A stretch of DNA of 64,000 nucleotides from Lachnospiraceae bacterium (lineage in GTDB: Bacteria; Bacillota; Clostridia; Lachnospirales; Lachnospiraceae): assembly GCA_015056765.1 (NCBI GenBank), contig SVFQ01000004.1, forward strand, positions 1 to 64,000. Direction: 5' to 3'. Positions 54,603 through 63,228 of the stretch are shown here, in pieces. A program made the translations under genes and the position numbers. Under the pieces are notes generated by a model, which saw only the letters and a list, made by a program, of their open reading frames with translations, was not told where the DNA came from and did not search any database. Numbering within the stretch: position 1 is the first letter of the stretch; each line of letters starts with the position of its first letter.

Positions 54603-57380
54603 TTAAAGGGAATTCAAGTAAAAGCGAACGCTCCTTTTTACAATACGCTTGGTATCCTTCCTTTGAAGGGTCTTCAAAGTCAAATATCCTTTCTTTTGAG
54701 TACGATAAAAAGCTTCCGACAAAAAGCACTCATAACCGGCAAAAGAACTATCATATCCCAGTTTAGACAAATCCAGTACCCATTCTAGGCCTTCTTTTTT
54801 CAAAAGAAAAATACCCAAATGTTTCTTTTTCCCATCTAAGTTCTGTACCACAAGGCACGCCCTGTGTAACATCCATAGAAGAAGCCAAATAGCGCCACCG
54901 GTAATTACTGTTCCGCTAGTTATAACAAAGACTTTTTGAGCTGTGGTAAGTTTTTGAAACCAATGTCCTCTTTCTTTTACTACTCTTATCTGTCCAGCCA
55001 CAGGACCTTTTGCACCGGGATGATGTTCTACCAGATTCTCTGCTTCCTTTCCGTTTTCATCACCATAAAGAACATCCACGCCTTCAGAATGAATGGTACC
55101 CTGTCTAAGGGTAGGCTTTCCTCCGTTTAATAGATTTGCAGCCTGATCCATCAGAGAGGACTTTTCCATGGTAACATTCATTTTTGCAAAATTCCCTACT
55201 GCATCTCTTACCTGAAGGGATACAATTCCTGCTTCTGAAAAGGATTTGCTATTGGAAGACTGCCAAGTTTTTCCACCATCAAAGGAATAGGCTTCTCCCG
55301 GAAATCCGCTAGCCGCGTCACTAGCAATCACAGTAAGAACCGCATCTCCTTTGGTCCAATTACTGGCAGGGTCACAAATGATTTCCGAAATGGATGGTAC
55401 ATCTTTATCAATACAATGAATCTCCACTTTTTCTTTTGTGATATTTCCTACCAAATCCTTTACCCATACATAGAATGTTCCGTTTTCTCCATAGCTATGG
55501 GTGTTTTCTTTGACCCAGGTTCTCCCTTCATCATAGGAATATGCTTCCGGGGCCAGACCGGAAATACCATCGCCTGCTTCCACTGTAATCACTACGTTTT
55601 CCTTTGTCCAAGCGGTATGATTGTGCTTGATATTCTGAATAGAAGGACCGGTTTCATCCACATATACCAAATCATATTCCTGTCGTAGTTCATTACCGCT
55701 TTCATCAATGACCACCACCATGATTTTAGTGTTTTGTCCCACATCAATCTTGAAATTCGGATCACTTGTAGGTCCCGCTAGCACAGTGCCATTTTCGTCT
55801 TCAATGCGGTATGTCAGAGTTCCATCACTGTTATCTTCCGCTTTCACTTCCAGTTCAAAGGTCTTTGGCTCTACATGGTTGGTAAAACTGGGATTTTTTA
55901 TATCCACTCCCTCAAACTTAGGTAAAGTCGTATCAATGACTCTAAAATACCTTACTGCATCGGTTGGTAGATCTGGGTGACACACATGATACGTTACGGG
56001 ATTAGCCTCCCCTACTGTAGAAAGCGTAATGGTATCCTCTTCTTCTGTCGAAAGATACTTTAAGTCGCTAAAAGGAATGACCGCCAGGCCGTTCTCGTTT
56101 TCCTGGCCAACCTGAATATGTAAATCCGGATGATTGTACTGGACATATACAGGATAAGACTCCGCAGTCAGCACCGTTCCCGCTTCCACGGTAAGAATTT
56201 CTTCATCTGTATACACATACTCTAATTTCAAGGGATCTACTGACACATGGTAATAGGCTGAGGTAGCGTTTTCCTCAAGACCTTTTACCAGAATTCGATA
56301 ATAAGAATGATTTAGATCTGGACTGGCTTCTAAAGAAAAGGTAACCTGCCCATTATGAAACTCATCTTCTTCTACTTCTACGTGTAGATAGTCCGGCACA
56401 GCAGATAGGTCGTATTCCTGCCACCCATCCTCTGATAGACCATCTTGTTCCGAATCCGTTTGCACTTGCAAATACACACCGTAATCTGCTCCGTAAAAAG
56501 CAAATGGCATGGAAACTTCCTGGCGTTCAATAAAATGCTGTTCTTCTTCGCCCTGTCTGGAAGCATCCACCAAATATCGGACAAAAGATATCACACACAT
56601 TCCATTTCCGCCCTGACCACCGGCTTTACTTGCTCCGGAATAAGTCTGTCCAGCAAAAGTAAATGCAGGAAGGCCTACATAGTTTGTTCCACCGGAACCA
56701 CCTTCCGCGGTATATCTACCTCCGGCGCCACCATAATAGCCACCGCCTCCGGCTCCTGATCCACCGGTACCTTGGCCAAATCCGGCTGTTTCTTTTGGGC
56801 TACCGCCAGGAGTACCATATCGGTCTCTTTTTCCTCCATTCCAGGTCTCCCCGTGGAAATTACCACCGCCACCTCCGGCTACAAGTAATACTTCGTCTGT
56901 ATTAGATGCGAAATTGCGAAGCACGCCTCTGTTTGTGGTAGTGATACTTGTGCATCCGCCACCGCCGGCGCCACTGGTTCTCTCGCCTCCGCCCCATTCG
57001 CCGAAGTATCCTCCACCACCGCCATTATAGCCGGCAGAAGTACCACTGGCAGCTGAAGCTACGCAAATATAGACGCTTTCCCCTTGCTTCATTTTTTTAT
57101 ACCCCATGGCATAACCGCCTGCTGCGCCACCGGTGCCCCATTCCGCGCCACCTTGTGCCCCATAAGCTTCTAGTTTATAGATTCCCGAAGTAGGTGCCGT
57201 AAACACCTGAATGCCTCCATTAAACCCGTAACGAACCGGGCCATTCATCACCGCAACGGTTCCTTGTTCTGTTTCCGCGTTTACTTTCGCGCCCATAAAT
57301 GGAAACAGAAAAACCTGGCTACATACGTACAACAAAATAAAGCCAAGCATACAAAGGCGCTTATTCATTTGTTTTCTCAT
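54603..57380 (-). CDS. Glycine-rich membrane-anchored surface protein
   Basis: A 925-aa protein. Signal peptide (about 8-35), then a glycine-rich domain (about 40-265) with GIYKLEAYGAQGG and long Gly clusters, a form seen in surface proteins of Clostridia. Then beta-sandwich, Ig-like modules (about 420-790) in which the bacterial repeat element YSFDGGKTW or YSYDEGRTW occurs twice. A transmembrane helix (about 817-838, VFVITSGTVITGGAIWLLLWML split across the membrane) and a basic cytoplasmic tail of about 87 residues follow; there is no LPxTG. ATG 57380 has AAAGGG 5 nt ahead. It is likely an adhesin or envelope sensor; function is unknown. Confidence 0.85.
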   Translation of the reverse strand: MRKQMNKRLCMLGFILLYVCSQVFLFPFMGAKVNAETEQGTVAVMNGPVRYGFNGGIQVFTAPTSGIYKLEAYGAQGGAEWGTGGAAGGYAMGYKKMKQGESVYICVASAASGTSAGYNGGGGGYFGEWGGGERTSGAGGGGCTSITTTNRGVLRNFASNTDEVLLVAGGGGGNFHGETWNGGKRDRYGTPGGSPKETAGFGQGTGGSGAGGGGYYGGAGGRYTAEGGSGGTNYVGLPAFTFAGQTYSGASKAGGQGGNGMCVISFVRYLVDASRQGEEEQHFIERQEVSMPFAFYGADYGVYLQVQTDSEQDGLSEDGWQEYDLSAVPDYLHVEVEEDEFHNGQVTFSLEASPDLNHSYYRILVKGLEENATSAYYHVSVDPLKLEYVYTDEEILTVEAGTVLTAESYPVYVQYNHPDLHIQVGQENENGLAVIPFSDLKYLSTEEEDTITLSTVGEANPVTYHVCHPDLPTDAVRYFRVIDTTLPKFEGVDIKNPSFTNHVEPKTFELEVKAEDNSDGTLTYRIEDENGTVLAGPTSDPNFKIDVGQNTKIMVVVIDESGNELRQEYDLVYVDETGPSIQNIKHNHTAWTKENVVITVEAGDGISGLAPEAYSYDEGRTWVKENTHSYGENGTFYVWVKDLVGNITKEKVEIHCIDKDVPSISEIICDPASNWTKGDAVLTVIASDAASGFPGEAYSFDGGKTWQSSNSKSFSEAGIVSLQVRDAVGNFAKMNVTMEKSSLMDQAANLLNGGKPTLRQGTIHSEGVDVLYGDENGKEAENLVEHHPGAKGPVAGQIRVVKERGHWFQKLTTAQKVFVITSGTVITGGAIWLLLWMLHRACLVVQNLDGKKKHLGIFLLKKEGLEWVLDLSKLGYDSSFAGYECFLSEAFYRTQKKGYLTLKTLQRKDTKRIVKRSVRFYLNSL

Positions 57381-57469
57381 AAATACCCTTTCTAAAAAAT
57401 AATAAAAGTTGGAAATATGTAGCACGAAAAATCAATTTGAAATAACTAAGATTTTTAGAAACAAATAGA

Positions 57470-57515
57470 AATAAAAATGCTACGGGAGATACTATAACAA
57501 ATCCCGTAGCATTTT
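57470..57515 (-). terminator. Terminator of alpha/beta hydrolase gene
   Basis: A perfect 14-bp stem, AAAATGCTACGGGA (57474-57487) with TCCCGTAGCATTTT (57502-57515), and a T-rich tail on the minus strand. Confidence 0.85.
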
Positions 57516-57527
57516 GCAACCATAAAT

Positions 57528-58259
57528 TTATAAATGAGTTTTCAAGAACTCTATCGTATAGTCTGTGGCCTTTTTATCATTCTCTCCGGAGAAGCCGTGG
57601 CCTGCGCCTCTCATCAAATGGAAGGTAATTCCTTCGCATTCTTCCACCACGTGTTCCGAATAAAACAAAGGCACCAGTTCATCCTCATCGCCATGCAAAA
57701 TCAAGATATCTTTACCGTATTCCCGAATCATTTCTATGACATCAATATCTTTTGCGATTTTATCAAAATCCGGATTCATATCCAGGCCAAAGGCCTCGGT
57801 AATGCCTTCATCATAACGTTTTTTTGCGTCATGGGGTATCACAAAGGCCGGATACCAAAGAGCTAAGGCTGAGACCATATCTCTATGCTTTGCACAGTAG
57901 CAACATGCAACTAATCCACCCATGCTTTCACCCAAGAGTGCAATTCTATCTGCATCTATCTTCGGATGATTTTTAAAATACTCTACAACCACCGACAAAT
58001 CCTCGATTTCCGTAAGGATTGTCATATCTTGAAAAGCGCCTTCACTTTTCACGTCCGGGCCACCGCCGCAAAAATCAAATACAGCAAAGGCATAACCCGC
58101 TTGATTAAAGTAATCCGAAAACCTTCTAAGGAGTTCACAGCTGGCTCCAAAGCCATGTAACATGATTATTAAGGGTAATTTTTCTTCTGTCATAGGGGTA
58201 TAGAGAGTACCAACGATTTTCAGGCCGTTGGCCTTTTCTACCACAAAATCTTCCTGCAC
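57528..58259 (-). CDS. Alpha/beta hydrolase
   Basis: A 243-aa serine hydrolase. It has the oxyanion region IMLHGFGASCELL, nucleophile Ser in LLGESMGGLVA, Asp in HGDEDELVPLF and His in GAGHGFSGEND. Size and motif match esterases/acylamino-type hydrolases with unpredictable substrates. The start is GTG 58259 with GGAGG 8 nt ahead. It stands alone between its terminator and the YoaK gene. Confidence 0.88.
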   Translation of the reverse strand: MQEDFVVEKANGLKIVGTLYTPMTEEKLPLIIMLHGFGASCELLRRFSDYFNQAGYAFAVFDFCGGGPDVKSEGAFQDMTILTEIEDLSVVVEYFKNHPKIDADRIALLGESMGGLVACCYCAKHRDMVSALALWYPAFVIPHDAKKRYDEGITEAFGLDMNPDFDKIAKDIDVIEMIREYGKDILILHGDEDELVPLFYSEHVVEECEGITFHLMRGAGHGFSGENDKKATDYTIEFLKTHL

Positions 58260-58377
58260 GACTTACACCTCCATATTTCATAACCTTTCTCTTATATTAT
58301 AACTATTTTTCCTGGCAAGATAAGCAAAATAGCCATAATTAATACTTTTTTAACCCTTGGTAAAGAATGCTTAAACT

Positions 58378-59037
58378 TCATTGTATTCGAACTTTCCGAA
58401 ACAGGAAAAGGCAATCAAAAAGCAAAAGAATGCAGGAAATCCAGATTGTTTTCATTCCGATTTGCCTAGAAAATATGCCTCCAAGACCTGCTCCAAAAGC
58501 AAAAATAAAAATAATCCCAAAGTAATGAAGAGCTTTCATCAACATGTTTTTTTCCTTATCTCTTAAATAAACAGAAAAGCTCTCCATGCCACTTCGTAAA
58601 TTACCGATACACATAGTACTGGCATATGGGTAATCATGTACCTTACGAAAGCCTTGTACTTGCATGGCGCAAGACAAAGATACCAAGGCATTGGCCAGCA
58701 TATTTACGGATGTAGGCAAAAAGCCTACTACAAAGAGCAAGCATATTTCCAGAAATAGGATGACTTGTTGCCCCGTGACTTTTTTTGCCTCTTTTAAGTC
58801 ATGCCCAATCATTTCCGCCAACAGAATCCCCAAGGCAAAGGATAATAAAGGTCCTAAATAATGCAAAGCTAGTTTCAGATCTCCTTGCATCAAATGTTGG
58901 CTCATAAGCACCACATTTCCTGTTTGTGCGTTGGCAAATACACCATCTCGTAAATTATAGGTATATGCGTCCTGCAGGCCTCCTGACAGGGACAAAACCG
59001 CACTGAATCGAAAAGATTCTGTCATTTTTGATTTCAT
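58378..59037 (-). CDS. YoaK family (DUF1275) membrane protein
   Basis: A 219-aa integral membrane protein of the YoaK/DUF1275 family: SGGLQDAYTYNLRDGVFANAQTGNVVLM near the N-terminus, then five or so helices with polar turns (LPTSVNMLANALVSL, MCIGNLRSGMESF). Function is unknown. ATG 59037 with GGAG upstream is used because the upstream reading frame to 59073 runs into the dut terminator hairpin. Confidence 0.88.
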   Translation of the reverse strand: MKSKMTESFRFSAVLSLSGGLQDAYTYNLRDGVFANAQTGNVVLMSQHLMQGDLKLALHYLGPLLSFALGILLAEMIGHDLKEAKKVTGQQVILFLEICLLFVVGFLPTSVNMLANALVSLSCAMQVQGFRKVHDYPYASTMCIGNLRSGMESFSVYLRDKEKNMLMKALHYFGIIFIFAFGAGLGGIFSRQIGMKTIWISCILLLFDCLFLFRKVRIQ

Positions 59038-59058
59038 AAATAAGTACTCCAAAGCCCT

Positions 59059-59089
59059 AAAAAAGGATGTCACTTTAGTGACATCCTTT
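59059..59089 (-). terminator. Terminator of the dut operon
   Basis: A perfect 12-bp stem, AAAGGATGTCAC (59062-59073) with GTGACATCCTTT (59078-59089), a TTTA loop and a 6-base U tract on the minus strand. Confidence 0.92.
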
Positions 59090-59103
59090 CGTGATTGTTT
59101 TGA

Positions 59104-59640
59104 TTAAAATAGTTTTGCGCTGGTAGATCCAAAACCACCTTTGCGTTCCGCTGTTGCATCATCATCTTCAGTAATGCCAAATGGTAAGAATATGCCTTGT
59201 ACAAATGCACCGCCACTATTGATACGAAGCGGTAATACCTTTTCATTTGCACTTACTTTGGTGTCATTTGTGACCTTTACCCAGATATGTCCTTCATTAT
59301 CCGCATTGTAATAGTCACTATCGATGATTCCAACGGTATTATCAAGCTGCATACGGAACTTAAAACCAAAAGAACTTCTTGGATACAGAGACAGTACCCA
59401 TCCTTCTTCCATCTTTACTCGAATACCCGTAGGCACTTTCATAGTTTTGCCCGGTTCAAGAGTAAAACCATATACCGCAAAGAAATCATAACCTGCACTA
59501 CCAGAAGTAGCACGCTCCGGAAGTTTGATACGATCATACACTCCTTTTGCATCATCCGGACCACTTTCCGGGAATACAGTTAAGAAATCCTTGGTAAACT
59601 GCTCTAAAGAAACTTTTTCAAATTTCGCAATTCGTTGCAT
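59104..59640 (-). CDS. dut: dUTP diphosphatase
   Basis: A 178-aa trimeric dUTPase hydrolysing dUTP to dUMP, lowering uracil in DNA. All five motifs are present: SGSAGYDFFA, PRSSFGFK, NTVGIIDSDYYN, QGIFLPFG and ERKGGFGSTS. ATG 59640 (MQRIAKFEK) has GGGAG about 8 nt ahead; the longer frame to 59661 starts with GTG. It is last in the nucleotide-maintenance operon, downstream of rnhA. Confidence 0.94.
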   Translation of the reverse strand: MQRIAKFEKVSLEQFTKDFLTVFPESGPDDAKGVYDRIKLPERATSGSAGYDFFAVYGFTLEPGKTMKVPTGIRVKMEEGWVLSLYPRSSFGFKFRMQLDNTVGIIDSDYYNADNEGHIWVKVTNDTKVSANEKVLPLRINSGGAFVQGIFLPFGITEDDDATAERKGGFGSTSAKLF

Positions 59641-59675
59641 ACTCATCACTCCCACTTTCACAAATCTGAAATTAA

Positions 59676-60161
59676 TTATACTATATCTGCTCCCGTATCG
59701 TCTAGTAATCCTTCACCATCCGCTGCTGTTGTAGCAAGTCTGTCGCAGCGTTCATTTTCAGGATGTCCGGCATGACCCTTAATCCAGCAGAACTCCACCT
59801 CATGACCATCCATAGCCTTTAAAAGTCTTTGCCATAAATCCACATTTTTAACAGCTTTTCCACCTGCAGATTTCCAGTTTTTCTTCAACCAACCATCAAT
59901 CCAATGCTGATTAAAAGCATCTGTTAAATATTTGGAGTCAGAGGTAAGAATTACATGGCATGGTTTCGTCAATGCTTCTAATCCAACAATAGCGCCCAGT
60001 AGTTCCATGCGATTATTGGTGGTCTTCTTAAACCCTGCGCTATACTCTCTTTCGTGCAATTTTCCGGAAGCATCCACAAACTGTAATACCGTTCCGTATC
60101 CACCGGGTCCCGGGTTTCCTCTGGAAGAACCATCGGAAAAAATCTTTACATTAGTCTTCAT
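59676..60161 (-). CDS. rnhA: Ribonuclease HI
   Basis: A 161-aa endonuclease cutting RNA in RNA/DNA hybrids. The catalytic carboxylates are Asp10 (FSDGSSRGNPG), Glu53 (NNRMELLGAI), the Asp of TSDSKYLTDAF and Asp in ENERCDRLA. The start overlaps the end of the MutS-like gene by 11 bp. dut follows. It is normal in length with no N-terminal hybrid-binding domain. Confidence 0.96.
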   Translation of the reverse strand: MKTNVKIFSDGSSRGNPGPGGYGTVLQFVDASGKLHEREYSAGFKKTTNNRMELLGAIVGLEALTKPCHVILTSDSKYLTDAFNQHWIDGWLKKNWKSAGGKAVKNVDLWQRLLKAMDGHEVEFCWIKGHAGHPENERCDRLATTAADGEGLLDDTGADIV

Positions 60162-61854
60162 CTATATTCATCCATTTTCCTGTTTGATTAAAATTCTTCA
60201 CCATACTACTTGCCGCCGCAATAATATCCGCATCATAGCCGTAGTTTTCCAGCAGTAAAATGGCATTATTGCTGGTACTTGGTCCACTTTGTAAACGATA
60301 GGAAAAAGAAATCCTACCGGTTTCTTTCTCATAGGTTTCAGCAAAATGATAATTCTGATAGTCTCTATCTAATAATCTGGTTAGCTCTATATCATGGGTA
60401 GCTGCAAAAACCATAACTCCATGTTTATGCAAATACTGTAAGATTTCCGTACTTGCCGCAATTCTTTCTGTGGTGTTGGTACCTCTTAAGATTTCATCTA
60501 CAAAGCAAAGTACCTGACCATTTGCACTTTCATCCAGAATCCTTTTCAGCCCAATCATTTCAGCCACATAATAGCTTTCTCCGCTTTTTAAATCATCCTT
60601 TGCCGACATGGAACTAATCAGTCTGACATAGGGACCCGAAAAACAATCCGCCAAAGCAATACCAAAGCTTTGAGCCAATAATGCATTGATTGCCATGGTT
60701 CGTAAAAACGTAGATTTACCTGATGCATTGGAGCCGGTAAGTAAAATTTCCTTTTTTCCATCCAAGGAAATGGAATTCTTCACAGGATTCTTCAAAAGTG
60801 GGTGGTATCCTTCTTCCATCCGAAAAACATTTGCTTCTTCAGAAAAACAAAACTGTTCTATAGAAGCCAGATAACAAGTCATAGACAGAAAGACATCTAT
60901 TCTGCCCATTGCCTCAACCATACTACCGATTTCCTTTTGACCCGCCTTTGCAATCCGAAGCATTTGATTGAATTTCATCAAATCAAAATGAAACATCATA
61001 TGCAGATAAGACAATAAAACATCAATAGGATTACTTGATTGAAGCGGACTCCCCATGGACATGGTGAGATTTGAAAAAACATCAAACCCTTTCATAACTT
61101 CAAGTCCGCGTCTTAAGCAGGCTGTCTCTTTCGGAAAAATAGATAAATCCTTTTTCTCCAAAGCCTTCACAACATGTTGCATGCGAAGCAAGTAGCCAAA
61201 ACTCACCAGATATAACTGCAGTCCCATCTTTTTCTTATGGTGTACCGCTACATTCACAAACATACCGAAAAACAAAAGGAATACACCAATAAGGGGTTCA
61301 AAAAACAAAGTTACAATGCCGGGCACATATAAGCACCACAAAAGAATATATAAAAACAAGGATTCCTCTTTTTTGGAATTCAATTGCTCCATATACTCTG
61401 CAAAGGTATAGTTTCCGGTATGGCCAATAGACATAAATGCCAACTGCAAATCCAGAAAGATATTTTTCCCCTCTTCCGATTCAACAAGGCCCTTCAGATT
61501 CTGAAGCACCTGCTGTCGATAGGATAATTCTTCCTTGTCAAAGGAAGGTTCTCGAAGTGCCCTGTACAGGGACTCTTCTCCCGCAGAAGTGAGCGTATAA
61601 TCCATCCTTCCAAGTACTTCATCTAGCCCTAAATCACTCCAGGTTTGATCGTCCAAGGAATAAACAGACGACCTTTTTTGCAACAAAAATGACCTTTTGC
61701 CTCGCGTAGAACGTGGCCTGGTCATTTTTGCTGGTTTCTTACCGAATTGATTTCGTAAAGCTATTCTCTTTTTTTCATTCTGCTTGCTCTGCTCTCTGAG
61801 GCTGATCACGACAAACGCTAAAACAAGCAGAAGTACGATTATCAAAGCCTTCAC
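60151..61854 (-). CDS. Membrane-anchored MutS-family ATPase
   Basis: A 567-aa protein with the MutS clamp/ATPase half but without the mismatch-binding domains. The N-terminus is a transmembrane helix (about 3-19) followed by a basic stretch, and two further hydrophobic segments lie at about 165-215. The lever and ATPase domains (about 300-567) have Walker A GSNASGKSTFLRTMA, Walker B CFVDEILRGTNTTER and AATHDIEL. Start GTG 61854 has AAGGA 8 nt ahead. It is in an operon with rnhA and dut. A role in DNA repair at the membrane or something else is unproven. Confidence 0.85.
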   Translation of the reverse strand: MKALIIVLLLVLAFVVISLREQSKQNEKKRIALRNQFGKKPAKMTRPRSTRGKRSFLLQKRSSVYSLDDQTWSDLGLDEVLGRMDYTLTSAGEESLYRALREPSFDKEELSYRQQVLQNLKGLVESEEGKNIFLDLQLAFMSIGHTGNYTFAEYMEQLNSKKEESLFLYILLWCLYVPGIVTLFFEPLIGVFLLFFGMFVNVAVHHKKKMGLQLYLVSFGYLLRMQHVVKALEKKDLSIFPKETACLRRGLEVMKGFDVFSNLTMSMGSPLQSSNPIDVLLSYLHMMFHFDLMKFNQMLRIAKAGQKEIGSMVEAMGRIDVFLSMTCYLASIEQFCFSEEANVFRMEEGYHPLLKNPVKNSISLDGKKEILLTGSNASGKSTFLRTMAINALLAQSFGIALADCFSGPYVRLISSMSAKDDLKSGESYYVAEMIGLKRILDESANGQVLCFVDEILRGTNTTERIAASTEILQYLHKHGVMVFAATHDIELTRLLDRDYQNYHFAETYEKETGRISFSYRLQSGPSTSNNAILLLENYGYDADIIAAASSMVKNFNQTGKWMNIDED

Positions 61855-61872
61855 GTTAAGTATCCTTTATTG

Positions 61873-62301
61873 TCACGCTTCTTGTAAATTCTCCGGTCCA
61901 AAACTAACAGGTAACAATTCTTCCAAAAGATAGGATTTGCAATCGTCCGGAGAAGTACCTAAAAGAACACGGAACTGATCCGGTTTGCAAAACTCTCTCA
62001 TAACCTGTCTGCAAACGCCACAGGGAGCAGCTACTTCAGTAGGCTTTTCTCCTGCCTTTCCACCAACAATTGCTATCTTTTCAAACGAAGTAACCCCGGA
62101 AGATACAGCCTTAAAGAAAGCACTTCTTTCTGCGCATACACAAGCGCTATAAGCAGCATTTTCAATATTGCATCCCTGATATACGTTGCCATTCTTATCC
62201 ACCAGTGCAGCACCAACTGCAAAGTGAGAATAAGGCGAATAAGATTTCTCTCTTGCCTCCAAAGCCAGTGCCATTAAATCGGCATCTGAAATAAAACTCA
62301 T
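61873..62301 (-). CDS. cdd: Cytidine deaminase
   Basis: A 142-aa zinc enzyme turning cytidine and deoxycytidine into uridine forms. The catalytic motif is CNIENAAYSACVCAERSAFF, and the zinc cysteines are in PCGVCRQVM. GGAGG precedes ATG 62301, and the start overlaps the punA stop by 4 bp. It provides uracil nucleosides that dut and others handle. Confidence 0.96.
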   Translation of the reverse strand: MSFISDADLMALALEAREKSYSPYSHFAVGAALVDKNGNVYQGCNIENAAYSACVCAERSAFFKAVSSGVTSFEKIAIVGGKAGEKPTEVAAPCGVCRQVMREFCKPDQFRVLLGTSPDDCKSYLLEELLPVSFGPENLQEA

Positions 62302-63131
62302 GCCAAACCTCCAAATGCTAATACAGAATCTTTCACGAGTCTGCAGAATTTTTCAGACGCTGCATCAGCTGCCTGCTGCACTTCTTCATGGGATAAAGGA
62401 TTTGCAGACAAACCGGCTGCCTTATTGGAAATGAAAGAAATACCACACACTCTCATGCCCATATGTCTAGCTGCAATTGCTTCCACTGTAGTACTCATGC
62501 CTACAGCATCGGCTCCCATGGTCTTCAGCATACGAATCTCTGCCGGGCTCTCATAGGAAGGTCCGGTAAGCTGTGCATATACACCCTCTCCAATGGAAAT
62601 ACTATTTGCTTTTGCATGGTCTCGAATAATGTCAGATAATGCATGATCATAGATTTCCGACATATCCGGGAATCTGGTGCCTAAAGCATCTTCGTTAGGC
62701 CCAATCAATGGATTAGGAACAAAGCAAGCAATCTGATCGGTGATTAACATTAAATCTCCTGCATTTAAAGCAGAATTGATTCCACCGGCAGCATTTGTCA
62801 GGAATAGAATCTCTGCTCCAAGCAGTTTCATCAAACGAGTAGGTAATACTACATCTGACATGGCATAGCCTTCATAATAATGTACACGGCCCTTCATACA
62901 TACAACCGGTACGTTCCCTAAATAACCAAAAATAAACTTTCCGTCATGTCCTTTTACGGTACTTACAGGAAATCCTGCAATATCACTATATGGAACTTCT
63001 TTTTCTACTTGAATTTCTTTTGCAAAATCACCCAGTCCGGAGCCTAATACAATCGCTACTTTTGGCTGAAAATCTGTGATTTTACGAACACTCTCATAAC
63101 ATGCATGTAATTTTTCATATACTTGTGCCAT
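62298..63131 (-). CDS. punA: Purine-nucleoside phosphorylase
   Basis: A 277-aa trimeric PNP splitting inosine or guanosine with phosphate. It has VLGSGLGDFAKEI, GYLGNVPVVCMKGRVHYYEGY, LTNAAGGIN and TGPSYESPAEIRML. GGGAGG lies 7 nt before ATG 63131. The reading frame extends to 63242 into the permease terminator and is rejected there. It lies between cdd and the purine permease, linking uptake to salvage. Confidence 0.95.
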   Translation of the reverse strand: MAQVYEKLHACYESVRKITDFQPKVAIVLGSGLGDFAKEIQVEKEVPYSDIAGFPVSTVKGHDGKFIFGYLGNVPVVCMKGRVHYYEGYAMSDVVLPTRLMKLLGAEILFLTNAAGGINSALNAGDLMLITDQIACFVPNPLIGPNEDALGTRFPDMSEIYDHALSDIIRDHAKANSISIGEGVYAQLTGPSYESPAEIRMLKTMGADAVGMSTTVEAIAARHMGMRVCGISFISNKAAGLSANPLSHEEVQQAADAASEKFCRLVKDSVLAFGGLA

Positions 63132-63172
63132 AAGAATCCTCCCTATAAATGAATCTGACATAAGTATAACAT

Positions 63173-63210
63173 AAAAAAAGCCCGATTTGCGGAAAACCGC
63201 AAACCGAGCT
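63173..63210 (-). terminator. Terminator after the purine permease gene
   Basis: AGCCCGATTTGCGG (63179-63192) pairs with CCGCAAACCGAGCT (63197-63210), one wobble and one mismatch, with an AAAA loop. The A run before it (63173-63178) gives a U tract on the minus strand. Confidence 0.85.
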
Positions 63211-63228
63211 TCTTTGCATGAAATAATG

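Noticed and set aside
56585-57270. Short tandem repeat or CRISPR-like array
   Set aside because: The repetitive look comes from Gly codons of the glycine-rich protein domain; the repeats are irregular with no constant spacer.
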